Source of the DNA: Rhodoferax sp.
GTDB lineage: Bacteria; Pseudomonadota; Gammaproteobacteria; Burkholderiales; Burkholderiaceae_C
Length of the DNA stretch: 9,419 bases
Direction of reading: 5' to 3'
Assembly (NCBI GenBank): GCA_029946045.1
Contig: JAQSDS010000005.1
Location: forward strand, 1-9,419
The notes under the pieces are model-generated. The model was not told where the DNA came from and searched no databases. It saw only the letters and a program-made list of their open reading frames with translations. The translations under genes were made by a program, and so were the position numbers. How positions within the stretch are numbered: position 1 is the first letter of the stretch; every line of letters begins with the position of its first letter. Shown here one piece after another: positions 1 to 6,687 of this stretch.

Positions 1-488
1 CCTTCATTGAAGAGAACCGTTGCCTGCTGCCCGATGCCCGTGCCAGCGGCGAAGCGGTGAACCTGGTGCTGGAGCGCATTGAAGCCCGATTGGGTCGCAA
101 ACGGGTGCTGCGGCCCGAATTGGTCGAAGACAGCCGCATGGCCTGGATGGCCCATTGGCAGCCGATCAACACCAACAGGCCCAGCACCAAAGTGCGACGG
201 GCTCCGGGGCCACAACCGAGCTGGATTCTCAAACATCCGCTCCAGCTTGATGTGCGCGGCGACTGCCCGCTGTACCAGGGGCCACTGCAACTGCTGCTGG
301 GTCCACAGCGCATGGAGGGCGGCTGGTGGCACCGCGTGAAGGATGCCGAGGGCGGCCAGCTGAGCCTGCAGGTGGCGCGCGACTACTGGGTGGCCCTGAG
401 CCAGCACGCCGGCGTACTGTGGATTTTCCAGCAACGCCTGCCCCGCGACGAAGCGGCGTCCTGGTATTTGCATGGCATCTTTGCCTGA
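1..488 (+). CDS. imuB: ImuB, Y-family DNA polymerase homologue (C-terminal part, 5' truncated by window edge)
   Basis: The frame is open from the left edge (first full codon at position 3) and ends with TGA at 486-488, leaving about 161 residues of the C-terminal region. Recognisable ImuB landmarks are a segment with 'RLGRKRV' followed by 'LVEDSR', then 'PSWILKHPLQL', 'GPLQLLLGPQRMEGGWW', 'ARDYWVAL' and the terminal 'WYLHGIFA', which is typical of the family. ImuB is a catalytically inactive Y-family polymerase relative. It binds the beta clamp and connects ImuA and DnaE2 in the mutasome used for translesion synthesis after DNA damage. The polymerase-like core and N-terminus lie outside the window, as presumably do imuA and the LexA-controlled operon promoter. 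The stop lies 9 nt before the dnaE2 start, so the two are probably translated from one message. A GTG at 57 is in frame but is only an internal valine. Confidence 0.9.
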   Translation, partial: FIEENRCLLPDARASGEAVNLVLERIEARLGRKRVLRPELVEDSRMAWMAHWQPINTNRPSTKVRRAPGPQPSWILKHPLQLDVRGDCPLYQGPLQLLLGPQRMEGGWWHRVKDAEGGQLSLQVARDYWVALSQHAGVLWIFQQRLPRDEAASWYLHGIFA

Positions 489-497
489 AGCCCGGCC

Positions 498-3400
498 ATG
501 GCTGCCCTACCCCACATGCCTCCTTTGCCCTTGCTGCCCGATTACGCCGAGCTGCGCTGCCTGTCCAACTTTTCATTTCTGAAAGGAGCTAGTCAACCGG
601 AGGAACTGGTGACACGCGCCAAAGCGCTTGGCTACACCGCGCTGGCCATCACCGACGAATGCAGTCTGGCCGGCGTGGTGCGTGCCCATGTGGCGGCCAA
701 GGCCTGCGGCCTCAAGTTGCTGCTGGGTTCACAATTTCAGGTCAGCGGGGCCACACCTTTTACTTTGGTCGTGCTGGCCTGCAACCTGAATGGTTACGGC
801 AATCTGTGCGAGTTCATCACGCGCTTGCGGCGCAGCACTGAAAAAAAAGGCAACTATCACCTTCGTCAGGAAGACATCCTGGGGCCTGCGCTGGCCGATT
901 GCCTGGTGCTGGCCTGCCCTGAGCGCAGCAACACCCCGGCGCAGTTGCTGGCGCTTGGCCAATGGCTGTTGAGCCATTTCACCGGTCGCTGCTGGCTGGG
1001 TGTGACCCAGTTGCTCAGCCTGGACGATGAAATCTGGCTCTACAACTTGCAGCAACTGAGCAAGGCCACGGCCATGGCGCTGGTGGCCTTGGGCGATGTG
1101 TACATGCATGTGCGTTCGCGCAAGCCCCTGCAGGACGTGATCACGGCCATCCGGGTGGGCAAACCATTGACCGCCTGCGGGCTGGACCTGCAAGCCAACG
1201 CAGAACAGCACCTGCGCAGCCGGCTGCGGCTGGCCCAGATTTTCCCGCAAGCGCTGCTGGCCGAGACCCTCAAGCTGGTTGCCCGCTGCGACTTTTCCCT
1301 GGACGAGCTGAAATACCAGTACCCTCAAGAGGTGGTGCCGGCCGGAGAAACACCGGCGTCGTATTTGCGCCGGGTGACCTACGAGGGCGCCGGGCGCCGC
1401 TGGCCTGGCGGCATGACAGCCCAGGTGCAGCACCAGATTGAACACGAACTGGCGCTCATTTGCGAGTTGCATTACGAACCCTATTTTCTGACGGTGTACG
1501 ACATCGTTTCGTTCGCCCGCTCGCGCCACATTTTGTGCCAGGGACGCGGCTCGGCCGCCAACAGCGCCGTGTGTTATTGCCTGGGCGTGACCGAGGTCGA
1601 CCCCGCGCGCATGCGTGTGCTGTTTGAGCGCTTTATCAGCAAAGAGCGCAACGAGCCGCCCGACATTGACATCGACTTTGAACACGAGCGCCGCGAAGAA
1701 GTCATCCAGTACCTGTACCAAAAGTACGGCCGCGAGCGCGCCGCGCTGACAGCGGTGGTGATTACGTACCGGCCCAAGTCGGCCATTCGGGATGTGGGCA
1801 AAGCCCTGGGCTTTGAGCTGGAGCTGCTGGAAAAGCTGGCCAAGTCACATCGCCATTGGGATGGCCGGGAACTGCATACTGACCGGCTGGCGGCCTTGGG
1901 CCTGTCATTGGACGACCTGGCGGTACGCCAGTTGCTGGACCTGACACGCCAATTGCTGGGTTTTCCGCGGCATCTGTCACAGCACCCGGGCGGCTTTGTG
2001 CTGACCCGGGGGCCTTTGTCACGCATGGTGCCCATCGAGGCCGCTGCCATGGAAGACCGCACCGTGATCGAGTGGGACAAGGACGACCTGGACGCCATGG
2101 GCTTGCTCAAGGTTGATGTGCTGGGCTTAGGCATGCTGACAGCCATTCGCAAAGCGCTGGAACTTGTCAGCCTGCGGCGTGGCTTTGCGTTTCAAATGCA
2201 GGACATTCCGGCCGAAGACCCTGGCACCTACGCCATGATTTGCCGGGCCGACACGGTGGGCGTGTTCCAGATCGAGTCGCGGGCGCAGATGAGCATGCTG
2301 CCGCGCTTGCGGCCGCAGTGCTTTTATGACCTGGTCATTGAGGTCGCGCTGGTGCGGCCTGGCCCGATTCAGGGTGGCATGGTGCACCCCTACCTGAACC
2401 GTCGCCAGGGCAAGGAAGTGGTTGTCTACCCCAGTGCCGCCCTGGAACAGGCTTTGGGCCGGACGCTGGGGGTTCCGGTTTTTCAGGAACAGGTGATGCA
2501 GGTCAGCATGCTGGCGGCAGGTTTTACCCCGGGCGAAGCAGACGGGCTGCGCCGGGCCATGGCGGCCTGGAAACGCAAAGGCGGGCTTGAAAAATACTAC
2601 GACCGCATCGTCGACGGCATGACCGCGCGCGGCTACAAAAAGGAATTTGCCGAGCAAATTTTTGAGCAGATCAAGGGCTTCAGCGAATACGGTTTTCCGG
2701 AGTCCCACGCCGCCTCTTTTGCCTTGCTGGTGTATGCCAGCTGCTGGCTCAAACACACCGAGCCTGCCGCTTTTCTGGCCGCCATGCTCAACTCGCAGCC
2801 GCTGGGCTTCTACTCGCCCAGCCAGCTGGTACAAGACGCCAAACGCCATGGTGTGGTGGTGCGGGCGGTGGATGTGATGTGTAGCGCCTTGGACGCCACG
2901 CTGGAGGACTTGCCCCATGCACCGGCTGTGCGCCTGGGTCTGAGCCTGATTGGCGGGCTCAAGCGCAGCTCTGCAGAACGCATCGTGGCCGCGCGGGCAC
3001 AAGCGCCTTTTGACAGCGCCGAAGACCTGTCCCGGCGTGCCCAGCTGGAGCAGTTTGAGATGAAACTGCTGGCCGCCGCAGATGCCCTGGCCAGCCTGTC
3101 AGGGCACCGCCGGCAACAGGTCTGGGACGCCGCGGCCTTGCATGCACCGCCCCTGCTGCTGCGCGATGCGCCGGTGGAAGAAGAGCTGCTGGAGCTGCCC
3201 GAGGCTCCCGAGGGCGAAGAAATTATTTTTGACTATGCCGCCCTGGGCCTGACGCTGCGCAGGCACCCCATGGCGCTGCTGCGCAAGCAGCTGAACGCCA
3301 TGCGTTTCAAATCATCCGGGGAATTGCAGGCGCTGCCCGATGGTCGACTGGTTCGGGCCTGCGGCATCGTGACGCTGCGCCAGCAACCGCCCACTGCCAA

Positions 3401-3626
3401 GGGTGTCGTTTTTGTGTCGTTGGAAGACGAACACGGCACCGTGCAGGTCATCGTCTGGAAAAGTGTGCGGGAGCAGCAGCACCAGGAACTGATGAACGCC
3501 AAACTGCTCGGCGTCTACGGCACCTGGCAGCGCGCAGGCGAGGTACGCAATTTAATTGCCCAGCACTTGGTCGACCTGACGCATTTACTGGGGCGACTGG
3601 CTGCACCGAGCCGGGATTTTCATTGA
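498..3626 (+). CDS. dnaE2: Error-prone DNA polymerase DnaE2 (ImuC)
   Basis: This 1042-residue C-family polymerase has the usual length for DnaE2. The N-terminal PHP domain (about residues 15-85) begins with 'AELRCLSNFSFLKGAS' and contains 'ITDECSLAGVVRAH'. The polymerase core has 'GRGSAANSAVCYCLG' near 349-363, 'PPDIDIDF' at 387-394 (aspartates 389 and 391) and 'KVDVLGLGML' at 538-547 (aspartate 540). By homology with DnaE these are the three catalytic aspartates, so the enzyme looks active. 'QHPGGF' near 495-500 and 'YGFPESHAASFALLVYAS' near 731-748 are also family-typical. An OB-fold C-terminal domain (about 950-1030) ends in 'PSRDFH'. DnaE2 does SOS-induced mutagenic translesion synthesis with ImuA and ImuB. 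The start is ATG 498, 9 nt after imuB; an in-frame ATG at 516 is an alternative. No strong Shine-Dalgarno sequence is visible, consistent with translational coupling. The last 241 codons are duplicated downstream. Confidence 0.96.
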   Translation: MAALPHMPPLPLLPDYAELRCLSNFSFLKGASQPEELVTRAKALGYTALAITDECSLAGVVRAHVAAKACGLKLLLGSQFQVSGATPFTLVVLACNLNGYGNLCEFITRLRRSTEKKGNYHLRQEDILGPALADCLVLACPERSNTPAQLLALGQWLLSHFTGRCWLGVTQLLSLDDEIWLYNLQQLSKATAMALVALGDVYMHVRSRKPLQDVITAIRVGKPLTACGLDLQANAEQHLRSRLRLAQIFPQALLAETLKLVARCDFSLDELKYQYPQEVVPAGETPASYLRRVTYEGAGRRWPGGMTAQVQHQIEHELALICELHYEPYFLTVYDIVSFARSRHILCQGRGSAANSAVCYCLGVTEVDPARMRVLFERFISKERNEPPDIDIDFEHERREEVIQYLYQKYGRERAALTAVVITYRPKSAIRDVGKALGFELELLEKLAKSHRHWDGRELHTDRLAALGLSLDDLAVRQLLDLTRQLLGFPRHLSQHPGGFVLTRGPLSRMVPIEAAAMEDRTVIEWDKDDLDAMGLLKVDVLGLGMLTAIRKALELVSLRRGFAFQMQDIPAEDPGTYAMICRADTVGVFQIESRAQMSMLPRLRPQCFYDLVIEVALVRPGPIQGGMVHPYLNRRQGKEVVVYPSAALEQALGRTLGVPVFQEQVMQVSMLAAGFTPGEADGLRRAMAAWKRKGGLEKYYDRIVDGMTARGYKKEFAEQIFEQIKGFSEYGFPESHAASFALLVYASCWLKHTEPAAFLAAMLNSQPLGFYSPSQLVQDAKRHGVVVRAVDVMCSALDATLEDLPHAPAVRLGLSLIGGLKRSSAERIVAARAQAPFDSAEDLSRRAQLEQFEMKLLAAADALASLSGHRRQQVWDAAALHAPPLLLRDAPVEEELLELPEAPEGEEIIFDYAALGLTLRRHPMALLRKQLNAMRFKSSGELQALPDGRLVRACGIVTLRQQPPTAKGVVFVSLEDEHGTVQVIVWKSVREQQHQELMNAKLLGVYGTWQRAGEVRNLIAQHLVDLTHLLGRLAAPSRDFH
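2904..3626 (+). repeat. Direct repeat copy 1: 3' end of intact dnaE2
   Basis: Aligned by eye at a constant offset of 1786 bp to 4690-5412. From about 3034 to the stop codon (about 593 bp) I see no difference between copies. From 2904 to 3033 there are about 14 substitutions, several non-synonymous, but no indels. Similarity stops immediately before 2904 and at the TGA ending at 3626. The repeat corresponds to DnaE2 residues about 803-1042 plus the stop. Confidence 0.95.
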
Positions 3627-3677
3627 CACAGGGCTTCAGTGTCGCAAAATTTGCTTGCAATTCCAAATAAATATAAC
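3623..3677 (+). promoter_or_regulatory. Possible promoter/operator region of brnTA
   Basis: The 64 bp between the dnaE2 stop and brnT is AT-rich compared with its surroundings. TTGACA (3623-3628) overlaps the dnaE2 stop codon and would suit a -35 box, but the hexamer 17 nt downstream (AAAATT at 3646) is a poor -10. An alternative pairing is TTGCTT (3651-3656) with TATAAC (3672-3677), a short 15-nt spacer. A 5-bp inverted repeat, GACAC (3625-3629) and GTGTC (3639-3643), lies inside and could be an operator or a weak hairpin. BrnA, with BrnT, is known to autorepress its own promoter in the characterised family. The exact boxes here are guesses. Confidence 0.3.
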
Positions 3678-3690
3678 TACATTAAATAAT

Positions 3691-3972
3691 ATGGAAATCA
3701 CATTCGACCCAGCCAAAGATGCTACCAACATCCAGCGGCGCGGTCTGTCATTGGCGTTGGCAGGTGAAGTCGATTGGGGCTTTGCCTACGAATGGCAGGA
3801 TGAACGCAAGGATTACGGTGAGGTGCGGATGGTTGCTCTGGCCCCCATTGGCGAGCGCTTGTTTTGTGTTGCGTATGTTGACCGTCCAGCAGATGCGCCC
3901 ACCGAGAGGCGCATCATCAGTTTGAGGAAAGCGAACCTAAGAGAAATGAGGCTGTATGAAGCAAACTATTAA
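3691..3972 (+). CDS. brnT: BrnT family toxin (RelE-like ribonuclease)
   Basis: This 93-residue protein has the normal BrnT length. It starts 'MEITFDPAKDATNIQRRGLS', matching the family pattern of an acidic-proline-lysine motif, an asparagine and a basic-glycine-leucine motif. It continues with the central 'GERLFCVAYVDR' strand and ends with 'RRIISLRKANLREMRLYE', the conserved C-terminal strand and helix. In characterised systems BrnT is an RNase of the RelE/ParE-like fold that inhibits translation and is neutralised by BrnA. I chose ATG 3691 because the family N-terminus begins there; a longer in-frame start near 3655 would add 12 unconserved residues. There is no clear Shine-Dalgarno sequence. 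The gene overlaps brnA by 17 nt, the usual BrnTA arrangement with the toxin first. It looks intact. Confidence 0.92.
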   Translation: MEITFDPAKDATNIQRRGLSLALAGEVDWGFAYEWQDERKDYGEVRMVALAPIGERLFCVAYVDRPADAPTERRIISLRKANLREMRLYEANY

Positions 3973-4252
3973 GACCAGAGATGGCCGGGTGCTGGTGATG
4001 CCGACGCCCGAGGAAGATGCGCAGATCACTGCGGACGCCATGAGCGACCCTGATGCCATGCCATTCACGGATGCGCAATGGGAGAAAGCAAAGTCCACCG
4101 CCCGACGCGGCAGGCCCCTGGGCAGTGGTACCAAAGTTCAAATCACCCTGCGCCTGGACACTGACCTGGTGGCCAAGTTCAAGGCATCCGGTGACGGCTG
4201 GCAAACCCGTATTAACGATGCCCTCAAAAGCTGGGCGCAAAGCCATGCCTGA
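3956..4252 (+). CDS. brnA: BrnA family antitoxin
   Basis: This 98-residue protein overlaps the end of brnT by 17 nt. The Shine-Dalgarno-like TGAGG at 3947-3951 lies within brnT, 4 nt before ATG 3956, which suggests coupled translation. The N-terminal half is acidic and probably flexible, with 'MPFTDAQWEKAK' (35-46). The C-terminal half carries 'GRPLGSGTKVQITLRLDTD' (52-70) followed by two helices, 'LVAKFKASGDGWQTRINDAL' (71-90), as expected for the BrnA ribbon-helix-helix-like DNA-binding domain. BrnA binds and neutralises BrnT and autoregulates the operon. No residue looks missing, so the pair should be functional. Confidence 0.9.
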   Translation: MKQTIKTRDGRVLVMPTPEEDAQITADAMSDPDAMPFTDAQWEKAKSTARRGRPLGSGTKVQITLRLDTDLVAKFKASGDGWQTRINDALKSWAQSHA

Positions 4253-4304
4253 CAAGAGTGCATTCGACAGCGTGTGGGATAACTTTACAGACTCAACTTT
4301 ATAG
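4245..4304 (+). pseudogene. Possible 19-codon stub of an XRE-type antitoxin/regulator
   Basis: A small frame starts at ATG 4245 inside the end of brnA. It reads 'MPDKSAFDSVWDNFTDSTL' and then stops at TAG 4302-4304. The 'FDSVWD' segment resembles the N-terminus of small XRE-family regulators that often accompany toxins, which begin with a similar phrase followed by a helix-turn-helix domain. Here everything after the first dozen or so residues is gone, and the following sequence belongs to a different, oppositely oriented gene remnant. The overlap with brnA suggests a third gene of the operon cut off by a rearrangement near 4305-4330. The match is short, so a chance ORF remains possible. Confidence 0.3.
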
Positions 4305-4319
4305 ACCCAACAGTGCGCC

Positions 4320-4688
4320 TCAACTTTCCGTGACTGAAAGAGGCGAAGACCGGACTTTTCGCAGCAGGTCGCCCAAATTGATGCCCGTCTCGTTAACCCA
4401 GTGGTCTGCATTCTGGTTTTGCCCCGCCACGATGGATGCTGCGGCAGATGCGGATGAGAAGAACTGATCCTGCGCGAAGGCATACAACCATCTTGAATTT
4501 GCAACACCCCCCGATTCGATCAGCTCTCGGCGTCTCGTTGCATAGCTTGCCCCATGGATTTCAAAATGTTTTTTGGGCTCAAGAATGGCTTGGCTGCCAG
4601 CCTTGACCGCCACACCGCTTTCAACTAGTTCCAACGACGCCTTCATAGTGTCGGTGCCCTTGAAGTTGAAGCGCATTCCCTTCGGAAG
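4320..4688 (-). pseudogene. DUF4357-domain protein, probable C-terminal remnant
   Basis: The minus-strand frame ends at TGA 4322-4320. The recognisable part runs from 'MRFNFKGTD' (ATG at 4676) through 'GVAVKAGSQAIL', 'ATRRRELIESGGV' and 'FAQDQFFSSASAAASIVAGQ' to 'NETGINLGDLL'. The SSASAAASIV segment and the preceding glycine-serine strand fit the DUF4357 domain, known from the C-termini of GIY-YIG nuclease-like proteins and from small stand-alone proteins. The frame continues upstream only a few codons ('SLPKG') before reaching the duplicated dnaE2 sequence at 4690, so any N-terminal domain has been lost at exactly that junction. ATG 4676 has a GAAGGGA directly in front, too close for an ideal ribosome site, so a 118-residue stand-alone protein cannot be excluded. 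Function is unknown. Confidence 0.5.
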
Positions 4689-4689
4689 T

Positions 4690-5412
4690 GAGGACCTGCC
4701 CAAAACACCGGCCGTGCGCCTGGATATGTGCCTGATTGGCGGGCTCAAGCGAACCTCTGCCGAACGCATTGTGGCCGCACGGGCACAAGCGCCTTTTGAC
4801 AGCGCCGAAGACCTGTCGCGGCGTGCCCAGCTGGAGCAGTTTGAGATGAAACTGCTGGCCGCCGCAGATGCCCTGGCCAGCCTGTCAGGGCACCGCCGGC
4901 AACAGGTCTGGGACGCCGCGGCCTTGCATGCACCGCCCCTGCTGCTGCGCGATGCGCCGGTGGAAGAAGAGCTGCTGGAGCTGCCCGAGGCTCCCGAGGG
5001 CGAAGAAATTATTTTTGACTATGCCGCCCTGGGCCTGACGCTGCGCAGGCACCCCATGGCGCTGCTGCGCAAGCAGCTGAACGCCATGCGTTTCAAATCA
5101 TCCGGGGAATTGCAGGCGCTGCCCGATGGTCGACTGGTTCGGGCCTGCGGCATCGTGACGCTGCGCCAGCAACCGCCCACTGCCAAGGGTGTCGTTTTTG
5201 TGTCGTTGGAAGACGAACACGGCACCGTGCAGGTCATCGTCTGGAAAAGTGTGCGGGAGCAGCAGCACCAGGAACTGATGAACGCCAAACTGCTCGGCGT
5301 CTACGGCACCTGGCAGCGCGCAGGCGAGGTACGCAATTTAATTGCCCAGCACTTGGTCGACCTGACGCATTTACTGGGGCGACTGGCTGCACCGAGCCGG
5401 GATTTTCATTGA
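4690..5412 (+). pseudogene. Duplicated 3' fragment of dnaE2 (last 241 codons)
   Basis: This fragment encodes DnaE2 residues about 803-1042, namely the region before the OB fold plus the OB fold and C-terminus, and keeps the dnaE2 stop codon. It lacks the PHP domain and all three catalytic aspartates, so it cannot polymerise DNA. The open frame extends upstream to a TTG at 4573, but residues between 4573 and 4690 are only the antisense of the DUF4357 remnant and do not resemble any protein. No convincing start signal is present. Compared with full-length dnaE2 the first ~43 codons are diverged (for example 'RLDMCLIGG' for 'RLGLSLIGG') while the remaining ~197 codons appear identical. Most likely a non-translated remnant; a free OB-domain peptide is conceivable but unsupported. 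Confidence 0.85.
4690..5412 (+). repeat. Direct repeat copy 2 of the dnaE2 3' end
   Basis: This is the partner of 2904-3626, at 1786 bp offset. The copy ends at the same TGA as dnaE2; the next bases differ (ACCCGGG here against CACAGGG after copy 1). A 10-bp perfect palindrome AACCCGGGTT (5412-5421) sits exactly on the repeat boundary. Confidence 0.95.
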
Positions 5413-5441
5413 ACCCGGGTTTCTGCAAACTGATAGGCTTT

Positions 5442-5465
5442 ACCCCTTATTCAAAATTGAGGGGT
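5442..5465 (+). promoter_or_regulatory. Ribosome-binding site inside an inverted repeat, upstream of the aldo/keto reductase
   Basis: A strong Shine-Dalgarno GAGGGG (5459-5464) lies 5 nt before ATG 5470 and fixes the start. The same bases form one arm of a 6-bp inverted repeat, ACCCCT (5442-5447) and AGGGGT (5460-5465), with a 12-nt AT-rich loop. In RNA this could fold and partly hide the ribosome site. The stem is short, so a regulatory role is only a possibility, but the ribosome site itself is clear. Confidence 0.5.
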
Positions 5466-5469
5466 TGCG

Positions 5470-6507
5470 ATGCGTTATCGACTTTTGGGCTGCACCGGCC
5501 TGTATGTTTCAGAACTTTGCTTGGGCACCATGACTTTTGGCGATGCGGGTTGGTGGAAAGTGATGGGCGGCCTGGGCCAGGATGCAGCGACCAGCCTGGT
5601 CAAACAGGCTTTTGATGCCGGTGTCAACTTCATCGACACGGCCAACGTCTATTCGATGGGTGAATCAGAAAAACTGACCGGCACGGCCATCAAATCGCTG
5701 GGGCTGCCACGCAACGAACTGGTGATTGCCACCAAGGCCACCGGGGTTGTGAACGAGAAGACCGTCAATGGCCAGGGACAGTCGCGCTACCACCTCATGA
5801 ACGAGCTTGACGCCAGCCTCAAGCGCCTGCAAGTCGACCACATCGACCTGTACCAATTGCATGGTTTTGACCCACTGACGCCGTTGGAAGACGTGCTGTC
5901 CACGCTGAACGACATGGTGCGATCGGGCAAAGTTCGCTACATCGGCCTGTGCAACATGGCAGCCTGGCAAATCATGAAGGGACTGGCCATTTCCGAGAAA
6001 AACCACTGGGCCAGGTTTGAGAGCGTGCAAGCCTATTACACCGTGGCGGGCCGCGACCTTGAGCGCGAAGTCATCCCGCTGCTGCAAGACCAACAGCTTG
6101 GCCTGATGGTCTGGAGCCCTTTGGCGGGTGGCCTGCTGAGTGGCAAGTTCAGTGCCGACGGAACGGGTCCCGAGGGCACACGACGTGCCAGCTTTGACTT
6201 TCCCGTGGTGGACAAGCCAAGGGCATTTCGCGTTGTTGAGACCATGCGTCCCATCGCACACCAGCATCAGGTGTCGGTGGCCCAAGTCGCCCTGGCCTGG
6301 CTGCTGGCTCGGCCGCAGGTCAGCACCGTCATCCTGGGCGCCAGAACACCCGAGCAGCTTGCTGATAATCTGAGAGCCAGCGCGCTTGAATTAACTGCAG
6401 ATGAGCTGAAAACACTTGACGAAGCAAGTGCCCTGCCCCCTGAATACCCGGGCTGGATGCTGGCCAGACAAGGGCTGCCGCGCCTCAAACCACCAATGAA
6501 AGCATGA
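5470..6507 (+). CDS. Aldo/keto reductase
   Basis: This 345-residue NADPH-dependent oxidoreductase belongs to the aldo/keto reductase TIM-barrel family. The catalytic tetrad is visible as D56 and Y61 in 'FIDTANVYSMGESE', K89 in 'VIATKATG' and H131 in 'IDLYQLHGFDP'. The N-terminal 'MRYRLLGCTGLYVSELCLGT' and later 'SGKVRYIGLCN', 'WSPLAGGLLSGKF' and 'STVILGARTPEQLADNL' are typical, the last forming the NADP(H)-binding part. These soluble enzymes reduce aldehydes or ketones; the substrate cannot be told from sequence. The start is ATG 5470 with a good ribosome site 5 nt away. Length and motifs are normal. It lies 57 nt after the dnaE2 fragment and 180 nt before fadD, so it may be an independent unit; before the duplication it presumably followed dnaE2 directly. 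Confidence 0.93.
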   Translation: MRYRLLGCTGLYVSELCLGTMTFGDAGWWKVMGGLGQDAATSLVKQAFDAGVNFIDTANVYSMGESEKLTGTAIKSLGLPRNELVIATKATGVVNEKTVNGQGQSRYHLMNELDASLKRLQVDHIDLYQLHGFDPLTPLEDVLSTLNDMVRSGKVRYIGLCNMAAWQIMKGLAISEKNHWARFESVQAYYTVAGRDLEREVIPLLQDQQLGLMVWSPLAGGLLSGKFSADGTGPEGTRRASFDFPVVDKPRAFRVVETMRPIAHQHQVSVAQVALAWLLARPQVSTVILGARTPEQLADNLRASALELTADELKTLDEASALPPEYPGWMLARQGLPRLKPPMKA

Positions 6508-6687
6508 ACACCCCCCGCGCCCGCGCGCGTCCTTGCCGGACAAAATAAAGTTTTTGCATCGACTGCCATGTTGTCGTCGGCGCGCATGGAGCTTGATTTC
6601 CCGCAATTCCGTTTTCAGTTAGCGTGGCATATTGGCTAGCGGATGCGAAGCAAGAGTTCTTGCCTTCAGTATTGAAAAAGGGAACCT

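Noticed and set aside
729..1721. 330-residue minus-strand ORF inside dnaE2
   Set aside because: It is a typical shadow ORF in a GC-rich gene; the plus-strand DnaE2 motifs cover the whole region.
4320..4350. CTTTC/GAAAG inverted repeat as terminator after brnA
   Set aside because: The arms are short and imperfect, no T-run follows, and it overlaps the end of the minus-strand DUF4357-like frame.
3917..4507. Long minus-strand ORF opposite brnTA
   Set aside because: It is antisense to the well-supported brnT and brnA genes and its translation shows no recognisable motif.
4573..4689. Upstream extension of the dnaE2 fragment to a TTG start, giving a 279-residue protein
   Set aside because: The added residues are antisense to the DUF4357-like frame, have no ribosome site and resemble no DnaE2 sequence, so the ORF is a by-product of the junction.
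6508..6560. GC-rich stretch after the aldo/keto reductase as a terminator
   Set aside because: Only a 4-bp GTCC/GGAC stem can be drawn and the following sequence is A-rich rather than a U-tract.
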